A DNA stretch of 64,000 nucleotides from Chryseobacterium vrystaatense (GTDB lineage: Bacteria; Bacteroidota; Bacteroidia; Flavobacteriales; Weeksellaceae): positions 50,330 to 114,329 of the forward strand of contig NZ_JPRI01000009.1 of NCBI RefSeq assembly GCF_000737765.1, in the 5' to 3' direction. Below the pieces are notes generated by a model. It did no database searches. It was not told the origin of the DNA and saw nothing but the letters and a program-made list of their open reading frames with translations. Both the position numbers and the translations under genes were made by a program. Shown here one piece after another: positions 24,413-34,208 of this stretch (the stretch's first letter is position 1; every line of letters begins with the position of its first letter).

Positions 24413-26617
24413 ATGAACGCAAAAAAAGCCAATTTATCAGGCGAATTGAAAAAGTATTTCGGGTTTTCTACATTTAAAGGCCAGCAGGAAGAAATTATAG
24501 AAAACCTACTCAGTGGGAAGGATATATTTGTCTTAATGCCAACAGGAGGGGGTAAATCATTATGTTACCAACTTCCGGCACTTATTTCAGAAGGTACGGC
24601 AATAGTAGTTTCGCCCTTAATAGCGTTAATGAAGAATCAGGTAGATGCAGTAAACGGCCTTTCATCTGAAGACGGGGTGGCGCACGTTTTAAATTCATCA
24701 TTAAACAAGACGCAGACAAAACAGGTCTTTGACGATATCAAAGGTGGAAAGACCAAGCTTTTGTATGTAGCTCCGGAGTCATTGATTAAAGATGATTATC
24801 TGGATTTCCTGAAAGAGGTGAAAATTTCTTTCGTCGCTATTGACGAAGCACACTGTATTTCAGAGTGGGGACACGATTTCAGACCGGAATACCGGAACCT
24901 GAAATCTATTATTGACAGGATTGCCGATGTTCCGGTAATCGCTTTGACAGCAACAGCAACACCAAAAGTTCAGGATGATATCCAGAAGACTTTGGGAATG
25001 ACTGATGCGTTGGTTTTTAAAGAAAGTTTCAACCGCCCCAATCTGTATTACGAGGTACGCCCAAAAGTCAATGTAGATAAGGAGATCGTAAGATTCATCA
25101 ATCACCACAAAGGCAAATCAGGAATCATATACTGCTTAAGCAGAAGGAAGGTAGAAGAATTTGCCCAGCTGCTGCAGGTAAATGGGATCAACGCCCTTCC
25201 TTATCATGCGGGTCTAGATCAGAAAGTGAGGGTGGCTAATCAGGATAAATTCCTGATGGAAGAAGTTGATGTGATCGTAGCGACCATTGCATTTGGAATG
25301 GGAATAGACAAGCCCGATGTACGTTTTGTAATCCATTATGATTTTCCTAAATCGCTGGAAAGTTATTATCAGGAAACCGGAAGAGCGGGAAGAGATGGTG
25401 GTGAAGGCTATTGTCTTGCATTTTACGACCCTAAGGATATTGAAAAACTGGAAAAATTCCTCGCACAAAAACCTGTTTCCGAAAGAGAGATTGGGCTGCA
25501 GCTTTTAAATGAAGTAGTTGGTTATGCCGAGACTTCAATGAGCAGAAGACAGTATATCCTTTGCTATTTCGGTGAAAATTTTGATCCGGTGAAAGGAGAT
25601 GGAGCAGATATGTGTGACAATTCTTCCGACCCTCCCAAATTAAAAGATGCAACAGCGGATCTGACGAAAACGTTAGAACTTATTAAAGATACCGGAGAAA
25701 AATTCAAGTCTAAGGATTTGATTTCTGTAATCGTAGGAAAAGAAAATGCCGTTACAAAATCCTATAAATTAGAACAGACTTCGCATTTCGGTTTTGGCAA
25801 AGAGGAAAAAGACAACTATTGGAAAACCATCCTGAGACAGGCAACTGTTCAGGGATTTCTCCAGAAAGATATTGAAACATACGGCGTTCTAAAAATGTCT
25901 GAGAAAGCAAGGAATTTCTTAGATATTGACCCTAAAGAACCGTTTTTAATTGCTGAGGACAGAGAGTTTGATCTTACTCAGACGAAAGCGGAGAGCGAAC
26001 AGGTACAAATGCAGGCCAGCAGCGGTCTGGACCAGAATCTGTTTGGTCTGCTTAAAGATTTAAGAAAAAAGGTAGCCAAAAAACATGGAATTCCACCTTA
26101 TACGGTTTTTATGGATCCGAGTCTTGAAGACATGACGGTTCAATATCCGGTTTCAGTAGACGAAATTGCGAAAATTTATGGAGTAGGAGAAGGAAAAGCA
26201 AAAAAATACGGTAAAGAATTCGCGGACTTCATCAAAGCCTACGTTGAAGAAAACAATATCGAACGTACTCAGGATATGGTACTGAAACAGGTGGCGAACA
26301 AATCCAGCCATAAAGTTTTCATCATTCAGAGTACCGATAAAAAAATCGATCTTGAAGACATTGCAAGAGCCAAAAATCTTTCAATGACTGAACTTCTGAA
26401 AGAAATGGAAAGTATTGTTTACCAGGGAACCAAGTTGAATATTGATTATTATATCGAAGATAATTTCGATGAAGATATCGTAGATGGTTTTATGGAATTT
26501 ATGACCGAATCTGAAAGTGACAGCATGAAAGTGCTTCTTGATGAATTTGGAGACGAGCTTTCTGATGAAGAAGTGAGAATGCTGAGAGTAAAATTCATCA
26601 GTGATGTGGCTAACTAA
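24413..26617 (+). CDS. recQ: ATP-dependent DNA helicase RecQ
   Basis: A 734-aa 3'-5' helicase used in recombination and replication-fork repair. Motif 0 is FGFSTFKGQQEEII-like at about 16-27, Walker A is MPTGGGKSLCYQLP, Walker B is DEAHCISEWGHDFRPEY, and motif VI is QETGRAGRDG. A zinc-binding RQC region follows (about 375-420, with CYFGENF and CDNSSD), then a winged helix and an HRDC-like domain (about 530-610). The 120-residue extension beyond HRDC is common in Bacteroidota. The next gene begins 2 bp after the stop. Confidence 0.95.
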   Translation: MNAKKANLSGELKKYFGFSTFKGQQEEIIENLLSGKDIFVLMPTGGGKSLCYQLPALISEGTAIVVSPLIALMKNQVDAVNGLSSEDGVAHVLNSSLNKTQTKQVFDDIKGGKTKLLYVAPESLIKDDYLDFLKEVKISFVAIDEAHCISEWGHDFRPEYRNLKSIIDRIADVPVIALTATATPKVQDDIQKTLGMTDALVFKESFNRPNLYYEVRPKVNVDKEIVRFINHHKGKSGIIYCLSRRKVEEFAQLLQVNGINALPYHAGLDQKVRVANQDKFLMEEVDVIVATIAFGMGIDKPDVRFVIHYDFPKSLESYYQETGRAGRDGGEGYCLAFYDPKDIEKLEKFLAQKPVSEREIGLQLLNEVVGYAETSMSRRQYILCYFGENFDPVKGDGADMCDNSSDPPKLKDATADLTKTLELIKDTGEKFKSKDLISVIVGKENAVTKSYKLEQTSHFGFGKEEKDNYWKTILRQATVQGFLQKDIETYGVLKMSEKARNFLDIDPKEPFLIAEDREFDLTQTKAESEQVQMQASSGLDQNLFGLLKDLRKKVAKKHGIPPYTVFMDPSLEDMTVQYPVSVDEIAKIYGVGEGKAKKYGKEFADFIKAYVEENNIERTQDMVLKQVANKSSHKVFIIQSTDKKIDLEDIARAKNLSMTELLKEMESIVYQGTKLNIDYYIEDNFDEDIVDGFMEFMTESESDSMKVLLDEFGDELSDEEVRMLRVKFISDVAN

Positions 26618-26619
26618 GA

Positions 26620-27162
26620 ATGAATTTACAGAATAACGAAATAATTTTAAAAGAAATTCTTCCAAAGAAGGGTTTCTTTTTTAATATGACAGAGAAACTG
26701 AGAATTGTTTTCTCTTTTTTTTATTTGGGAATTTCCGCACTATTTCTTATAAATATGACTTCTTTCTTTTTCTTTTTTGCAATATTCATGTTTGGAACGG
26801 GGTTGTATTTAGCTTTTTTCAGATGGATTCTAAGATATTCAGATTTGAAAAATAACTATTATATCATTACCAATGAGCGAATTATTATTGCTGAAAAGTC
26901 AACTAAAGAAATTTTGAAGGAAAAAAAATTGGAAGAAATAGATCAGATCAACATCGAAATGAATAATAAATTTTTTGGAAATATTATTTTTGGTGAACCT
27001 GAGTCTATTTTTGGAAGAAACGATGAACCTTTTTCTTTTTTTAAAAGAAGTGGGATGAACTTTGATGAAGACAAATATGTCTTTTTAAGTGTTGAAAATA
27101 TCAGTGAGATTATTCCCATCTTCGAAAACTTAAAATTAAAGGTTAATAAAACTTTTTACTAA
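26620..27162 (+). CDS. Membrane protein with PH-like domain
   Basis: A 180-aa protein. Two hydrophobic segments at about 26-48 and 50-70 (SFFYLGISALFLI and FFFFFAIFMFGTGLYL) are followed by a soluble part with YYIITNERIIIAEKSTKEI, which resembles bacterial PH domains (DUF304/bPH type). No enzymatic motif. It starts 2 bp after recQ, so it is probably co-transcribed, but a functional link is not evident. Confidence 0.7.
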   Translation: MNLQNNEIILKEILPKKGFFFNMTEKLRIVFSFFYLGISALFLINMTSFFFFFAIFMFGTGLYLAFFRWILRYSDLKNNYYIITNERIIIAEKSTKEILKEKKLEEIDQINIEMNNKFFGNIIFGEPESIFGRNDEPFSFFKRSGMNFDEDKYVFLSVENISEIIPIFENLKLKVNKTFY

Positions 27163-27171
27163 CTTTAACTG

Positions 27172-28254
27172 ATGAAAAAGATTTCTGTCATATTTATCCT
27201 TCCGGATCTGGAAACCGGTGGTGCAGAAAGAATTGTTACCACTATTGCCAATCACCTTTCCAGAGACCGTTTTGAACCAAAAATCCTGCTTCTGCGCAAA
27301 CAGGGAGGATATCTTAATTTTCTAAAAAAAGACGTTGAAATCATTGATATTAATACGGAAAGGATCAGACATTCCTTAAAACCCATTTTGGGTGAGATTT
27401 ACAGAAGAAAACCGGATATTGTATTTTCAGGTTTCGGGGAAGTAAACGCTTATTTGGCTCTGTTTATCAAACTTTTCCCAAGAACAAAATTTATCGCAAG
27501 GGAAACTAATGTAGTGTCGGAACATGTAACGCGCAAAGAGATCAAATTTTTCTATAATTTTTATAATAACTATCAGAAGATCATTGCGCAAAGTGATGAT
27601 ATGATGAGTGATCTTATCGAGAATTTTAATATCAGGAAAAAGAAAATTGTTAAGATAAATAACCCTGTAGATTTTGATTTTATTGATGGCAAATTAGCAG
27701 GTTCTGCAAAACCGGAATGTTTTAAATATAATCATAAAAATGTGGTGGCTATAGGGAATTTGTCGGCAAGAAAAGGGTTTGACAATCTGCTGAAGGTTTT
27801 TTCAAGACTTAAAAATGAAAATATCCAGCTTCATATTTTAGGAGATGGAAAAGATAAAGAGATACTGCTTCAGATGAAGGATTTTCTGGGATTAAAGAAT
27901 GTTATTTTTCATGGCAGACAGGATAATCCCTATCAGTTTTTAAAGTATGCAGATCTTTTCGTGCTGTCTTCAAGATATGAAGGCTTTCCGAACGTTCTTT
28001 TGGAAGCAGGAGCTTGTGGAACTTATTCACTCGCTAATAACTGTCCCGGAGGCATCAATGAGATCATCCAGGATCAGGTGAACGGTGAGGTGGCCAATAT
28101 TGAGGACTATGAAGAGTTCTCCCAAAAAATAATGAAAGTTCTTCAGGGAAATTATAACCGTGATGGAATAAAAAATTCTATAAGATCGAGATTTTCAAAG
28201 GACATTATTCTGAATAAATATGAGAAGGTTCTGTTGGATCTGGTGAAGAAATAA
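27172..28254 (+). CDS. Family 4 glycosyltransferase
   Basis: A 360-aa GT-B enzyme. The N-terminal Rossmann half opens with ISVIFILPDLETGGAERIV, the glycine-rich acceptor-side motif. The C-terminal half has VAIGNLSARKGFDNLLKVF and the donor-binding E-x7-E motif in YEGFPNVLLEAGACG. Likely adds a sugar to a surface glycan or lipid; the sugar and acceptor cannot be told. It follows the PH-like gene by 9 bp and forms a three-gene run with recQ. Confidence 0.9.
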   Translation: MKKISVIFILPDLETGGAERIVTTIANHLSRDRFEPKILLLRKQGGYLNFLKKDVEIIDINTERIRHSLKPILGEIYRRKPDIVFSGFGEVNAYLALFIKLFPRTKFIARETNVVSEHVTRKEIKFFYNFYNNYQKIIAQSDDMMSDLIENFNIRKKKIVKINNPVDFDFIDGKLAGSAKPECFKYNHKNVVAIGNLSARKGFDNLLKVFSRLKNENIQLHILGDGKDKEILLQMKDFLGLKNVIFHGRQDNPYQFLKYADLFVLSSRYEGFPNVLLEAGACGTYSLANNCPGGINEIIQDQVNGEVANIEDYEEFSQKIMKVLQGNYNRDGIKNSIRSRFSKDIILNKYEKVLLDLVKK

Positions 28255-28331
28255 TGGGCACATTTGCTTTATGGTATTATATTTTTCTACATTTGGTCCT
28301 CATTAATTTTATTTAAAATCAATATTCATCA

Positions 28332-28682
28332 ATGAATAAAATCCCCAAAATTGGATGTGCCTGTGAAAAACCGAATTCGGATTATACTGAGTACAGAAGT
28401 TCAGAATTAGGCATAGACCATACTAACGGAAGATATGCAGAAGTAACAATTCAACAGTGTAAACTTTGTCAAAGAATATGGATTCGTTATTTTGTTGAAT
28501 TTGAGCATTATTCTAACTCAGGAAGATGGTACAAAGGAATCGTTTCCAAAAAAGACCGCTTGCAAATAACCCCCGAAAATACAGTTGATTATTTGGAAAG
28601 TCTTGAATGGTATGTTTACGGAGGTTCATTTTTCGAAAGTACCGGCACATTTGGAGAAGGGAAGGTTAATGTAGATGTATAA
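28332..28682 (+). CDS. Uncharacterised 116-aa protein with cysteine pairs
   Basis: A soluble protein without signal peptide. It contains Cys-Ala-Cys near residue 9-11 (IGCACEK) and Cys-x-x-Cys at about 43-46 (QCKLCQRIW), spaced like a small zinc-binding fold. The aromatic C-terminal half ends GTFGEGKVNVDV. No known family recognised. It stands alone 77 bp after the glycosyltransferase. Confidence 0.65.
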   Translation: MNKIPKIGCACEKPNSDYTEYRSSELGIDHTNGRYAEVTIQQCKLCQRIWIRYFVEFEHYSNSGRWYKGIVSKKDRLQITPENTVDYLESLEWYVYGGSFFESTGTFGEGKVNVDV

Positions 28683-28750
28683 TTTCTTTACCTATGCTGA
28701 TAATTTCGATAAATTCATGATTGTTTACTAATAATTTAAAATTATAAAAA

Positions 28751-29233
28751 ATGATAAGTAAAATGATCTTCTCTTTAGCTGGAATTCTCTTATTGATGAA
28801 CTGTAAAAGTCCCAAAGAAAAAGTAGAAGATAATATACTTTATCAGGACAGTATCGGATATTGGAATTATGAGTGGCCAAGAGAAAGAGCTGAATATTAC
28901 GGTTTTACTTTTAAGTTTATGAAAAAGAATAAACTTCAAAAACTGTCTTTCAACAAAGTTGAAAATAAGAGATGGGCATGGAATGATTATCCTTATGATG
29001 AATCAATTTACAGATGGGGAGTTGCAGATGATTCAGTTTTTACTTTCATGAATTATAATTCAAAAATTAAAATTATAAAGTACAACAGTGATACAATTTG
29101 GTTATACGACTACGAAGGAAAAAGTAAAAAATTACTTATAAAAGTTAAAGGAGATCTTAATATTGAGAAACCAGATAAAATAAAAGTAATTCATGACAAA
29201 ACAGGAAAAGAAATCCGTGGTCTTGATATTTGA
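28751..29233 (+). CDS. Small lipoprotein of unknown function
   Basis: A 160-aa protein with a lipoprotein signal (residues 1-18, lipobox LMNC followed by KSPKE). The mature part is rich in Trp, Tyr and Lys and has alternating strand-like segments (YGFTFKFMKKNKLQKLSF, DTIWLYDYEGKSKKLLIKV), which suggests a small beta-rich fold. No family recognised. It has an ATG after an AT-rich leader and no clear operon partner. Confidence 0.65.
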   Translation: MISKMIFSLAGILLLMNCKSPKEKVEDNILYQDSIGYWNYEWPRERAEYYGFTFKFMKKNKLQKLSFNKVENKRWAWNDYPYDESIYRWGVADDSVFTFMNYNSKIKIIKYNSDTIWLYDYEGKSKKLLIKVKGDLNIEKPDKIKVIHDKTGKEIRGLDI

Positions 29234-29284
29234 GTTTAAAGAAAAATTTGACAAATCTCACTTTCTCACGTGGTAATTAATCAG

Positions 29285-29292
29285 TAAATTTG
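29285..29292 (+). promoter_or_regulatory. -7 promoter element TAAATTTG of lpdA
   Basis: Perfect TAnnTTTG match, 43 bp before the start codon. No well-placed -33 box was found. Confidence 0.5.
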
Positions 29293-29335
29293 TAATCATT
29301 AAGAAAGATAATAATAAACAAATTCATAAAATAAC

Positions 29336-30739
29336 ATGAGTCAATTTGATGTTACCGTAATCGGTTCTGGTCCTGGAGGTTATGTGGCAGCCATTCGTGC
29401 AGCACAGTTAGGTTTCAAAACAGCAATTATTGAAAAATATTCAACTTTAGGCGGAACTTGTCTTAACGTTGGGTGTATTCCGTCAAAAGCGCTTTTAGAC
29501 AGCTCTGAGCATTTCGAAAATGCAAAGCATAATTTTGCAGGCCACGGAATCTTGATCAATGAGCCACAAGCTGATATCATTAGAATGGTTGAGCGTAAAA
29601 ACGAAGTGGTAGATCAGACAACAAAGGGTATCAATTTTTTGATGGACAAAAATAAAATCACTGTTTTTGAAGGTCTTGGAAGTTTTGAATCTGCTACTCA
29701 GATCAAAGTAACTAAAAACGACGGTTCTTCTGAAACAATTGAATCAAAATATACGATCATCGCAACGGGTTCCAAGCCGTCTTCACTTCCTTTCATCACA
29801 ATTGATAAAGAAAGAATAATCACTTCTACAGAAGCATTAAACCTTAAGGAAATTCCTAAACACCTGGTCGTAATCGGTGGAGGAGTAATCGGTCTTGAAT
29901 TAGGATCTGTATACTTAAGATTAGGAGCTCAGGTAACGGTTGTTGAATTCATGGATAAAATTATTCCGGGAATGGATGGGGCTTTAAGCAAAGAATTGAC
30001 TAAAGTTCTTAAGAAGCAGGGAATGAAGTTTATGCTTTCTACTGCTGTTTCTGCTGTTGAAAGAAACGGAGATACAGTAAAGATTACAGCTAAAGATAAA
30101 AAAGGAGAAGAGGTAACAGTAGAAGGAGATTACTGTTTGGTTTCTGTAGGAAGAAGACCTTACACAGATGGTCTTGCTCTTGAAAAAGCAGGTGTAGAAC
30201 TTGACGAAAGAGGAAGAGTAAAAACAAACGATCACTTACAGACTAATGTTGCCAATATCTACGCAATCGGTGACGTGATCAAAGGGGCAATGCTTGCTCA
30301 CAAAGCTGAAGAAGAAGGTGTTCTGGTTGCAGAGCAACTGGCAGGTCAAAAACCTCATATCAACTACAATCTGATTCCTGGTGTTGTATATACCTGGCCT
30401 GAAGTAGCTGGAGTTGGTAAAACTGAAGAGCAGTTGAAGGAAGAAGGAGTTGCTTACAAAGTAGGTTCTTTCCCAATGAGAGCTCTAGGTAGAAGCCGTG
30501 CAAGTGGTGATATTGATGGTCTTGTGAAGATCATTGCAGACGAAAAAACTGATGAAGTTTTAGGAATGCACATCATCGGAGCAAGAGCAGCTGACCTTAT
30601 CGCAGAAGGAGTCATTGCTATGGAATTCCGTGCAAGCGCTGAAGATATTGCAAGAAGTTCTCATGCGCACCCAACCTATGCTGAAGCTATTAAAGAAGCA
30701 GCACTGGATGCGACAGGTAAGAGATCGATCCACATGTAA
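29336..30739 (+). CDS. lpdA: Dihydrolipoyl dehydrogenase (E3)
   Basis: A 467-aa FAD flavoprotein that reoxidises dihydrolipoamide in the pyruvate, 2-oxoglutarate and branched-chain dehydrogenase complexes and the glycine cleavage system. FAD-binding GSGPGGYVAA (about 11-20), the redox disulfide in GGTCLNVGCIPSKALL, NAD-binding GGGVIGLELGSVYLRLG, and the C-terminal catalytic His-Glu dyad in HAHPTYAEA are all present. No other subunit genes are near, so one E3 probably serves several complexes. A terminator follows. Confidence 0.96.
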   Translation: MSQFDVTVIGSGPGGYVAAIRAAQLGFKTAIIEKYSTLGGTCLNVGCIPSKALLDSSEHFENAKHNFAGHGILINEPQADIIRMVERKNEVVDQTTKGINFLMDKNKITVFEGLGSFESATQIKVTKNDGSSETIESKYTIIATGSKPSSLPFITIDKERIITSTEALNLKEIPKHLVVIGGGVIGLELGSVYLRLGAQVTVVEFMDKIIPGMDGALSKELTKVLKKQGMKFMLSTAVSAVERNGDTVKITAKDKKGEEVTVEGDYCLVSVGRRPYTDGLALEKAGVELDERGRVKTNDHLQTNVANIYAIGDVIKGAMLAHKAEEEGVLVAEQLAGQKPHINYNLIPGVVYTWPEVAGVGKTEEQLKEEGVAYKVGSFPMRALGRSRASGDIDGLVKIIADEKTDEVLGMHIIGARAADLIAEGVIAMEFRASAEDIARSSHAHPTYAEAIKEAALDATGKRSIHM

Positions 30740-30772
30740 TTTTTGATTGAAAGATTTAGAAATTTAAATATT

Positions 30773-30799
30773 AAAGAGAAGCATTTGCTTCTCTTTTTT
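30773..30799 (+). terminator. Terminator of lpdA
   Basis: AAAGAGAAGCA, two-base loop, TGCTTCTCTTT, then continued T-run. Confidence 0.88.
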
Positions 30800-30836
30800 G
30801 GCATAAAAATGGAAACTCACAGAGTAAATTTATTGT

Positions 30837-31697
30837 ATGAAGAAATTTTTTATAGGTTTAGTGCTTTTTACAGCAATTAATTCATTTGCTCAGGAAGCAG
30901 GAAAAGCAGGTGAGCTTTTAAAGAATGAAGCGTCTGTATCTGAAATGCAAATTTCCGGAAATGTAACGGCAAGAAGCAAAGCTTTGGATTATTCAAAGGA
31001 GGATAAATGGGGGAATCAAAATAATCCTTCAAAAAATAAAAATCCGAATTATCAGTGGAACAAGAATTATGGATACGCAGAAGTTTTTCTGAGAATTCCC
31101 GAACAGGGGTTTTTCACGGTCGAGGTTGATGATCAGGCAATTTCAAACGGTTCTGGGAAATATCGTTTTTTTGATCTGCAGTCTGGCAAAACTTCTGTGT
31201 CGATTTATGAAAATGGATTTTTGATTTACAGAACAACCTTAATGCTTCGGAATAATAACAGAATGATACTGGATTTTTTCACGAACAAAGGTTTGTACTT
31301 ATTAGATCTGTACCCTGTAAAAAATCAGTCTTATGGTTTTAATGATTGGAATGATGTCTGGAATACCCCCTATGGAAATCATTCTGGAGATGGATACGAT
31401 TCTGGAAATGTAATGGATAACACTACTTTTCGCCAGTTTTTTGATATGCTGCAGAAAAATGAAAAGTTTGATGATGGTAAACTGGCTTTAATTAATCAGC
31501 AGATGCAAAATTCTCTTTTTACTTCGGCACAAATCAGAGAACTGGTGAAGTATATGAGTTTTGATAATAATAAGTTGGCATTAGCCAAATCAATGTACAA
31601 AAGATGTGCAGATAAAAACAAATACTTTTTAGTATACGAAGCATTTGATTTTGAAAATAGTAAAAGGGAACTCATGGAATTTGTTGCAAAATCATGA
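30837..31697 (+). CDS. Secreted protein with C-terminal DUF4476 domain
   Basis: A 286-aa protein with a signal peptide (cleavage after NSFAQ, residue 19). A beta-rich middle (about 75-165, with FFTVEVDDQAI and GKTSVSIYENGFLIYRTTL) is followed by a helical C-terminus (about 200-283; SLFTSAQIRELVKYMSFDNN, LALAKSMYKRCADKN) that matches the DUF4476 pattern common in Bacteroidota. Function unknown; probably periplasmic or outer-membrane attached. Confidence 0.78.
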   Translation: MKKFFIGLVLFTAINSFAQEAGKAGELLKNEASVSEMQISGNVTARSKALDYSKEDKWGNQNNPSKNKNPNYQWNKNYGYAEVFLRIPEQGFFTVEVDDQAISNGSGKYRFFDLQSGKTSVSIYENGFLIYRTTLMLRNNNRMILDFFTNKGLYLLDLYPVKNQSYGFNDWNDVWNTPYGNHSGDGYDSGNVMDNTTFRQFFDMLQKNEKFDDGKLALINQQMQNSLFTSAQIRELVKYMSFDNNKLALAKSMYKRCADKNKYFLVYEAFDFENSKRELMEFVAKS

Positions 31698-31867
31698 TAG
31701 ATAAAAGACAAATTAATTTAGTTTCTTTGATATAGGAAGAAAACCATAGACTCTACTTGGATATAGGATAGTGATGGATTTGGCCTCATCATTCTCTCTT
31801 TTAAATTATTTTTGAGATGCAAACCATCAAGACATCTGAGTAAGATTATATTTAAATTATCAGAATT

Positions 31868-32710
31868 ATGGAAAACCAGGAATTAGACCTTTATTTTAAA
31901 AGGATAGAAGCAGAAAAGCCAGAAGAGAATACCGGAAAACTGGAACTTCTGAAAAGGCTTCATCAGCTTCATCCTAAAAATATAACATTTGAAAATATTG
32001 AAACATTCACTGGAGAAACTCCTTCATTGCAAATCAATGCAGTTTTTAATAAATTGGTGCAACTTAAAAGGGGTGGGTATTGCTACGAACAGAATTTGTT
32101 GTTCAAAGATGTTTTGGAATCTTTAGGATTTACCGTAAAAATGCATCTGGCAAGAGTTTTTTGGGGCAGTAAAGACGGAACCGGAACGGCCCGATCTCAT
32201 ATGATGCTTACAACGGATATTGATGGTATGACCTATCTTGTAGATGTAGGCTTCGGTTCGATGACCCTCACTTCTCCCATTGTACTGAAGACAGATACAG
32301 AACAGGAAACACCCAATGAACTGTTTCGTCTGGTGAATACTGAAGATTTTTACACATTGGAGGTCATGAAGAATGAATGGCTGCCTATTTATAAATTTTC
32401 GCGGGAAGAGGTCGAATTCTCAGACCTGCAAATGGCCAATTGGTATATTGCGACAGGACCTGAATCTATATTTAATAAATTTCTGATGGTTACAAGAGTG
32501 GATGAGGAAGCAAGATATGCTCTCTTTAACAGTACCTTCAACATCCGATGGAATGACGGAAGAAAAGAAAGTTCAGAAATTAAGGATATGGATCAATTGG
32601 TTTTTACGCTCAAAACTTATTTTAATCTCCATCATCTCTCTGATGAGCTGTTAGAAAAAATATATGGAAAACTGAGAGAAGTCCAAACTCATTTTAGTGT
32701 AACGCAATAA
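31868..32710 (+). CDS. nat: Arylamine N-acetyltransferase
   Basis: A 280-aa cytosolic enzyme that transfers acetyl from acetyl-CoA to arylamines and hydrazines. The catalytic triad is clear: Cys72 in KRGGYCYEQN, His111 in ARSHMML and Asp126 in LVDVGFG. Family length is normal. It stands alone between DUF4476 and a convergent outer-membrane gene. Some members detoxify xenobiotics or act in secondary metabolism; the natural substrate cannot be told. Confidence 0.92.
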   Translation: MENQELDLYFKRIEAEKPEENTGKLELLKRLHQLHPKNITFENIETFTGETPSLQINAVFNKLVQLKRGGYCYEQNLLFKDVLESLGFTVKMHLARVFWGSKDGTGTARSHMMLTTDIDGMTYLVDVGFGSMTLTSPIVLKTDTEQETPNELFRLVNTEDFYTLEVMKNEWLPIYKFSREEVEFSDLQMANWYIATGPESIFNKFLMVTRVDEEARYALFNSTFNIRWNDGRKESSEIKDMDQLVFTLKTYFNLHHLSDELLEKIYGKLREVQTHFSVTQ

Positions 32711-32727
32711 GAATAGGTCCCAAAGGT

Positions 32728-32756
32728 AAAAGAGAAGCAGCTGTTTCTCTTTTTTT
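32728..32756. terminator. Terminator between nat and a convergent gene
   Basis: AAAGAGAA and TTTCTCTTT pair around an inner CAGCTG, with A- and T-runs at both ends. It can stop transcripts from either side. Confidence 0.82.
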
Positions 32757-32757
32757 A

Positions 32758-33207
32758 TTACATTAGTTTCAAGCGGTTATAAAAGATGGAACTTTTTGAT
32801 GGTGAAATATTAAACTGTACTCCAAAAGTAAATCCTTTAAAATATTTTTCTTTGTGAACAGGGAGTGCATATCCCGTATTGAGATACATAAAATTTAAAA
32901 GCGAAAATCCCACTCTGGGCTCAATGGAATAGGGATTTACAGAAAGACCAACTTGTCCCAGGTTATTGGTGTAGTTAAAATTGATTTCAGGTAAAAATTT
33001 AGCTTGACTTTCGATCGGAGTGTACAATATGGAAGTACCCACAACAAACGACTGTTTCGTGTAATTATTGATTTTGTATGATAAACCGCCCTGTAATACA
33101 TTCCTTCCTGTATAGCGGTAGGCGATGTTAAAGGCTGTTTTATCTAATGTTTGCGCATGTGCTGGAATGGCAAACAGGCAGATGAGTATGAAAGAATATA
33201 ATTTCAT
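32758..33207 (-). CDS. Small outer-membrane beta-barrel-like protein
   Basis: A 149-aa protein with a signal peptide (cleavage after AHAQ, residue 19) and alternating amphipathic strands with aromatic ends (FNIAYRYTGRN, GGLSYKINNYT, SFVVGTSILYTPI, YFKGFTFGVQFNISP). This pattern suggests an eight-strand outer-membrane barrel or a related transporter-like fold. No known family name can be given. Confidence 0.65.
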   Translation of the reverse strand: MKLYSFILICLFAIPAHAQTLDKTAFNIAYRYTGRNVLQGGLSYKINNYTKQSFVVGTSILYTPIESQAKFLPEINFNYTNNLGQVGLSVNPYSIEPRVGFSLLNFMYLNTGYALPVHKEKYFKGFTFGVQFNISPSKSSIFYNRLKLM

Positions 33208-33318
33208 GTCACTATTTTTTTGATCAAATGTACTGATTTTATCCTCATTTCAGAGACAAAAGAATTCTTTGATTTCGAGTAAAATAGGATATGTAGTTTT
33301 AAAATCTTCAATTTTCCG

Positions 33319-33326
33319 TACCTTTG
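33319..33326 (+). promoter_or_regulatory. -7 promoter element TACCTTTG of the CvfB-like gene
   Basis: Perfect TAnnTTTG match, 18 bp before the ATG at 33345. An in-frame TTG at 33324 overlaps this element, so it cannot be the translation start if the promoter is used. Confidence 0.6.
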
Positions 33327-33344
33327 TGGCTAATTTTATATTCA

Positions 33345-34169
33345 ATGCAACTCGGAAAAACCCAGACTTTAAAAATTTCAGAAAAAAACCATTCAGGATG
33401 GATCCTGGTAGATGAATCAGGCGAAAAAGCTTTCTTGCCTAAGGTTTTCACCAGCGATGATAAAGAAATTGATGATGATGTTGAAGTTTTTGTCTATCAG
33501 GATGACGGCAAATTAAAGGCGACCACTGAAATTCCATTGGCTGAAGTAGGAGAGTATGCGGTGATGAGCTGTGTAGAAAGTCTTCCGAGCGGTGCGTTTA
33601 TGGACTGGGGAATTATTAAAGACCTTTTTATCCCATACAAGCAGCAGAAATCAAAAATTATTGAAGGAAAAAGATATTTAGTTCACTTATATGTAGACGA
33701 AGCTCTGAATCTGATCACAGGAACTACAAAATTCAAAAGAAACCCTCAATACCAGGATCCTCCTTTCCAAAAAGGAGATAAAGTAGACCTTCTCATGATG
33801 AATGAAAGCGAACTGGGCTGGAATGTCGTGATCAATAAAAAATACATCGGTCTTGTGTATACATCTGATGTCTTCAAAAAATTATATCCATTGTCTGAAG
33901 AGGGAGGCTATATCAAGGCGATCCGTGAAGACGGTAAGATTGATGTCTCACTACAGCCGGAAGGTTTTGAGAGTATCGATGAATTTAAACAGAAAATTCT
34001 GGACAAACTGGAAGAGAATTACGGACTTCTTTATCTGTCGGACAAATCTTCTCCTGAAGAAATCAAAGGTGAACTTCAGATGAGCAAAAAGAACTTTAAA
34101 AAAGCTCTCGGTGGACTTTATAAAGATAAGATCGTTGATATTTCAGATGATAAAATCAAATTAGTATAA
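33345..34169 (+). CDS. CvfB-like S1-domain RNA-binding protein
   Basis: A 274-aa cytosolic protein. Three S1-like beta-barrel modules (about 5-60, 65-135, 140-210; GWILVDESGEKAFLPKVF, GAFMDWGIIKDLFIP, ELGWNVVINKKYIGLVY) precede a C-terminal winged helix (about 215-274; SKKNFKKALGGLYKDKIVD). This is the CvfB/YitL architecture, which binds RNA and affects virulence genes in Staphylococcus. I start at the ATG at 33345 (MQLGKTQTLKIS) rather than further upstream, because the upstream codons overlap the promoter. Confidence 0.88.
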   Translation: MQLGKTQTLKISEKNHSGWILVDESGEKAFLPKVFTSDDKEIDDDVEVFVYQDDGKLKATTEIPLAEVGEYAVMSCVESLPSGAFMDWGIIKDLFIPYKQQKSKIIEGKRYLVHLYVDEALNLITGTTKFKRNPQYQDPPFQKGDKVDLLMMNESELGWNVVINKKYIGLVYTSDVFKKLYPLSEEGGYIKAIREDGKIDVSLQPEGFESIDEFKQKILDKLEENYGLLYLSDKSSPEEIKGELQMSKKNFKKALGGLYKDKIVDISDDKIKLV

Positions 34170-34175
34170 AAATAA

Positions 34176-34205
34176 AAAAACGGGCAGAATTTTCTGCCCG
34201 TTTTT
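34176..34205. terminator. Bidirectional terminator between CvfB-like gene and T9SS protein
   Basis: CGGGCAGAA, two-base loop, TTCTGCCCG, flanked by A5 and T5. It lies between convergent genes. Confidence 0.9.
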
Positions 34206-34208
34206 GTT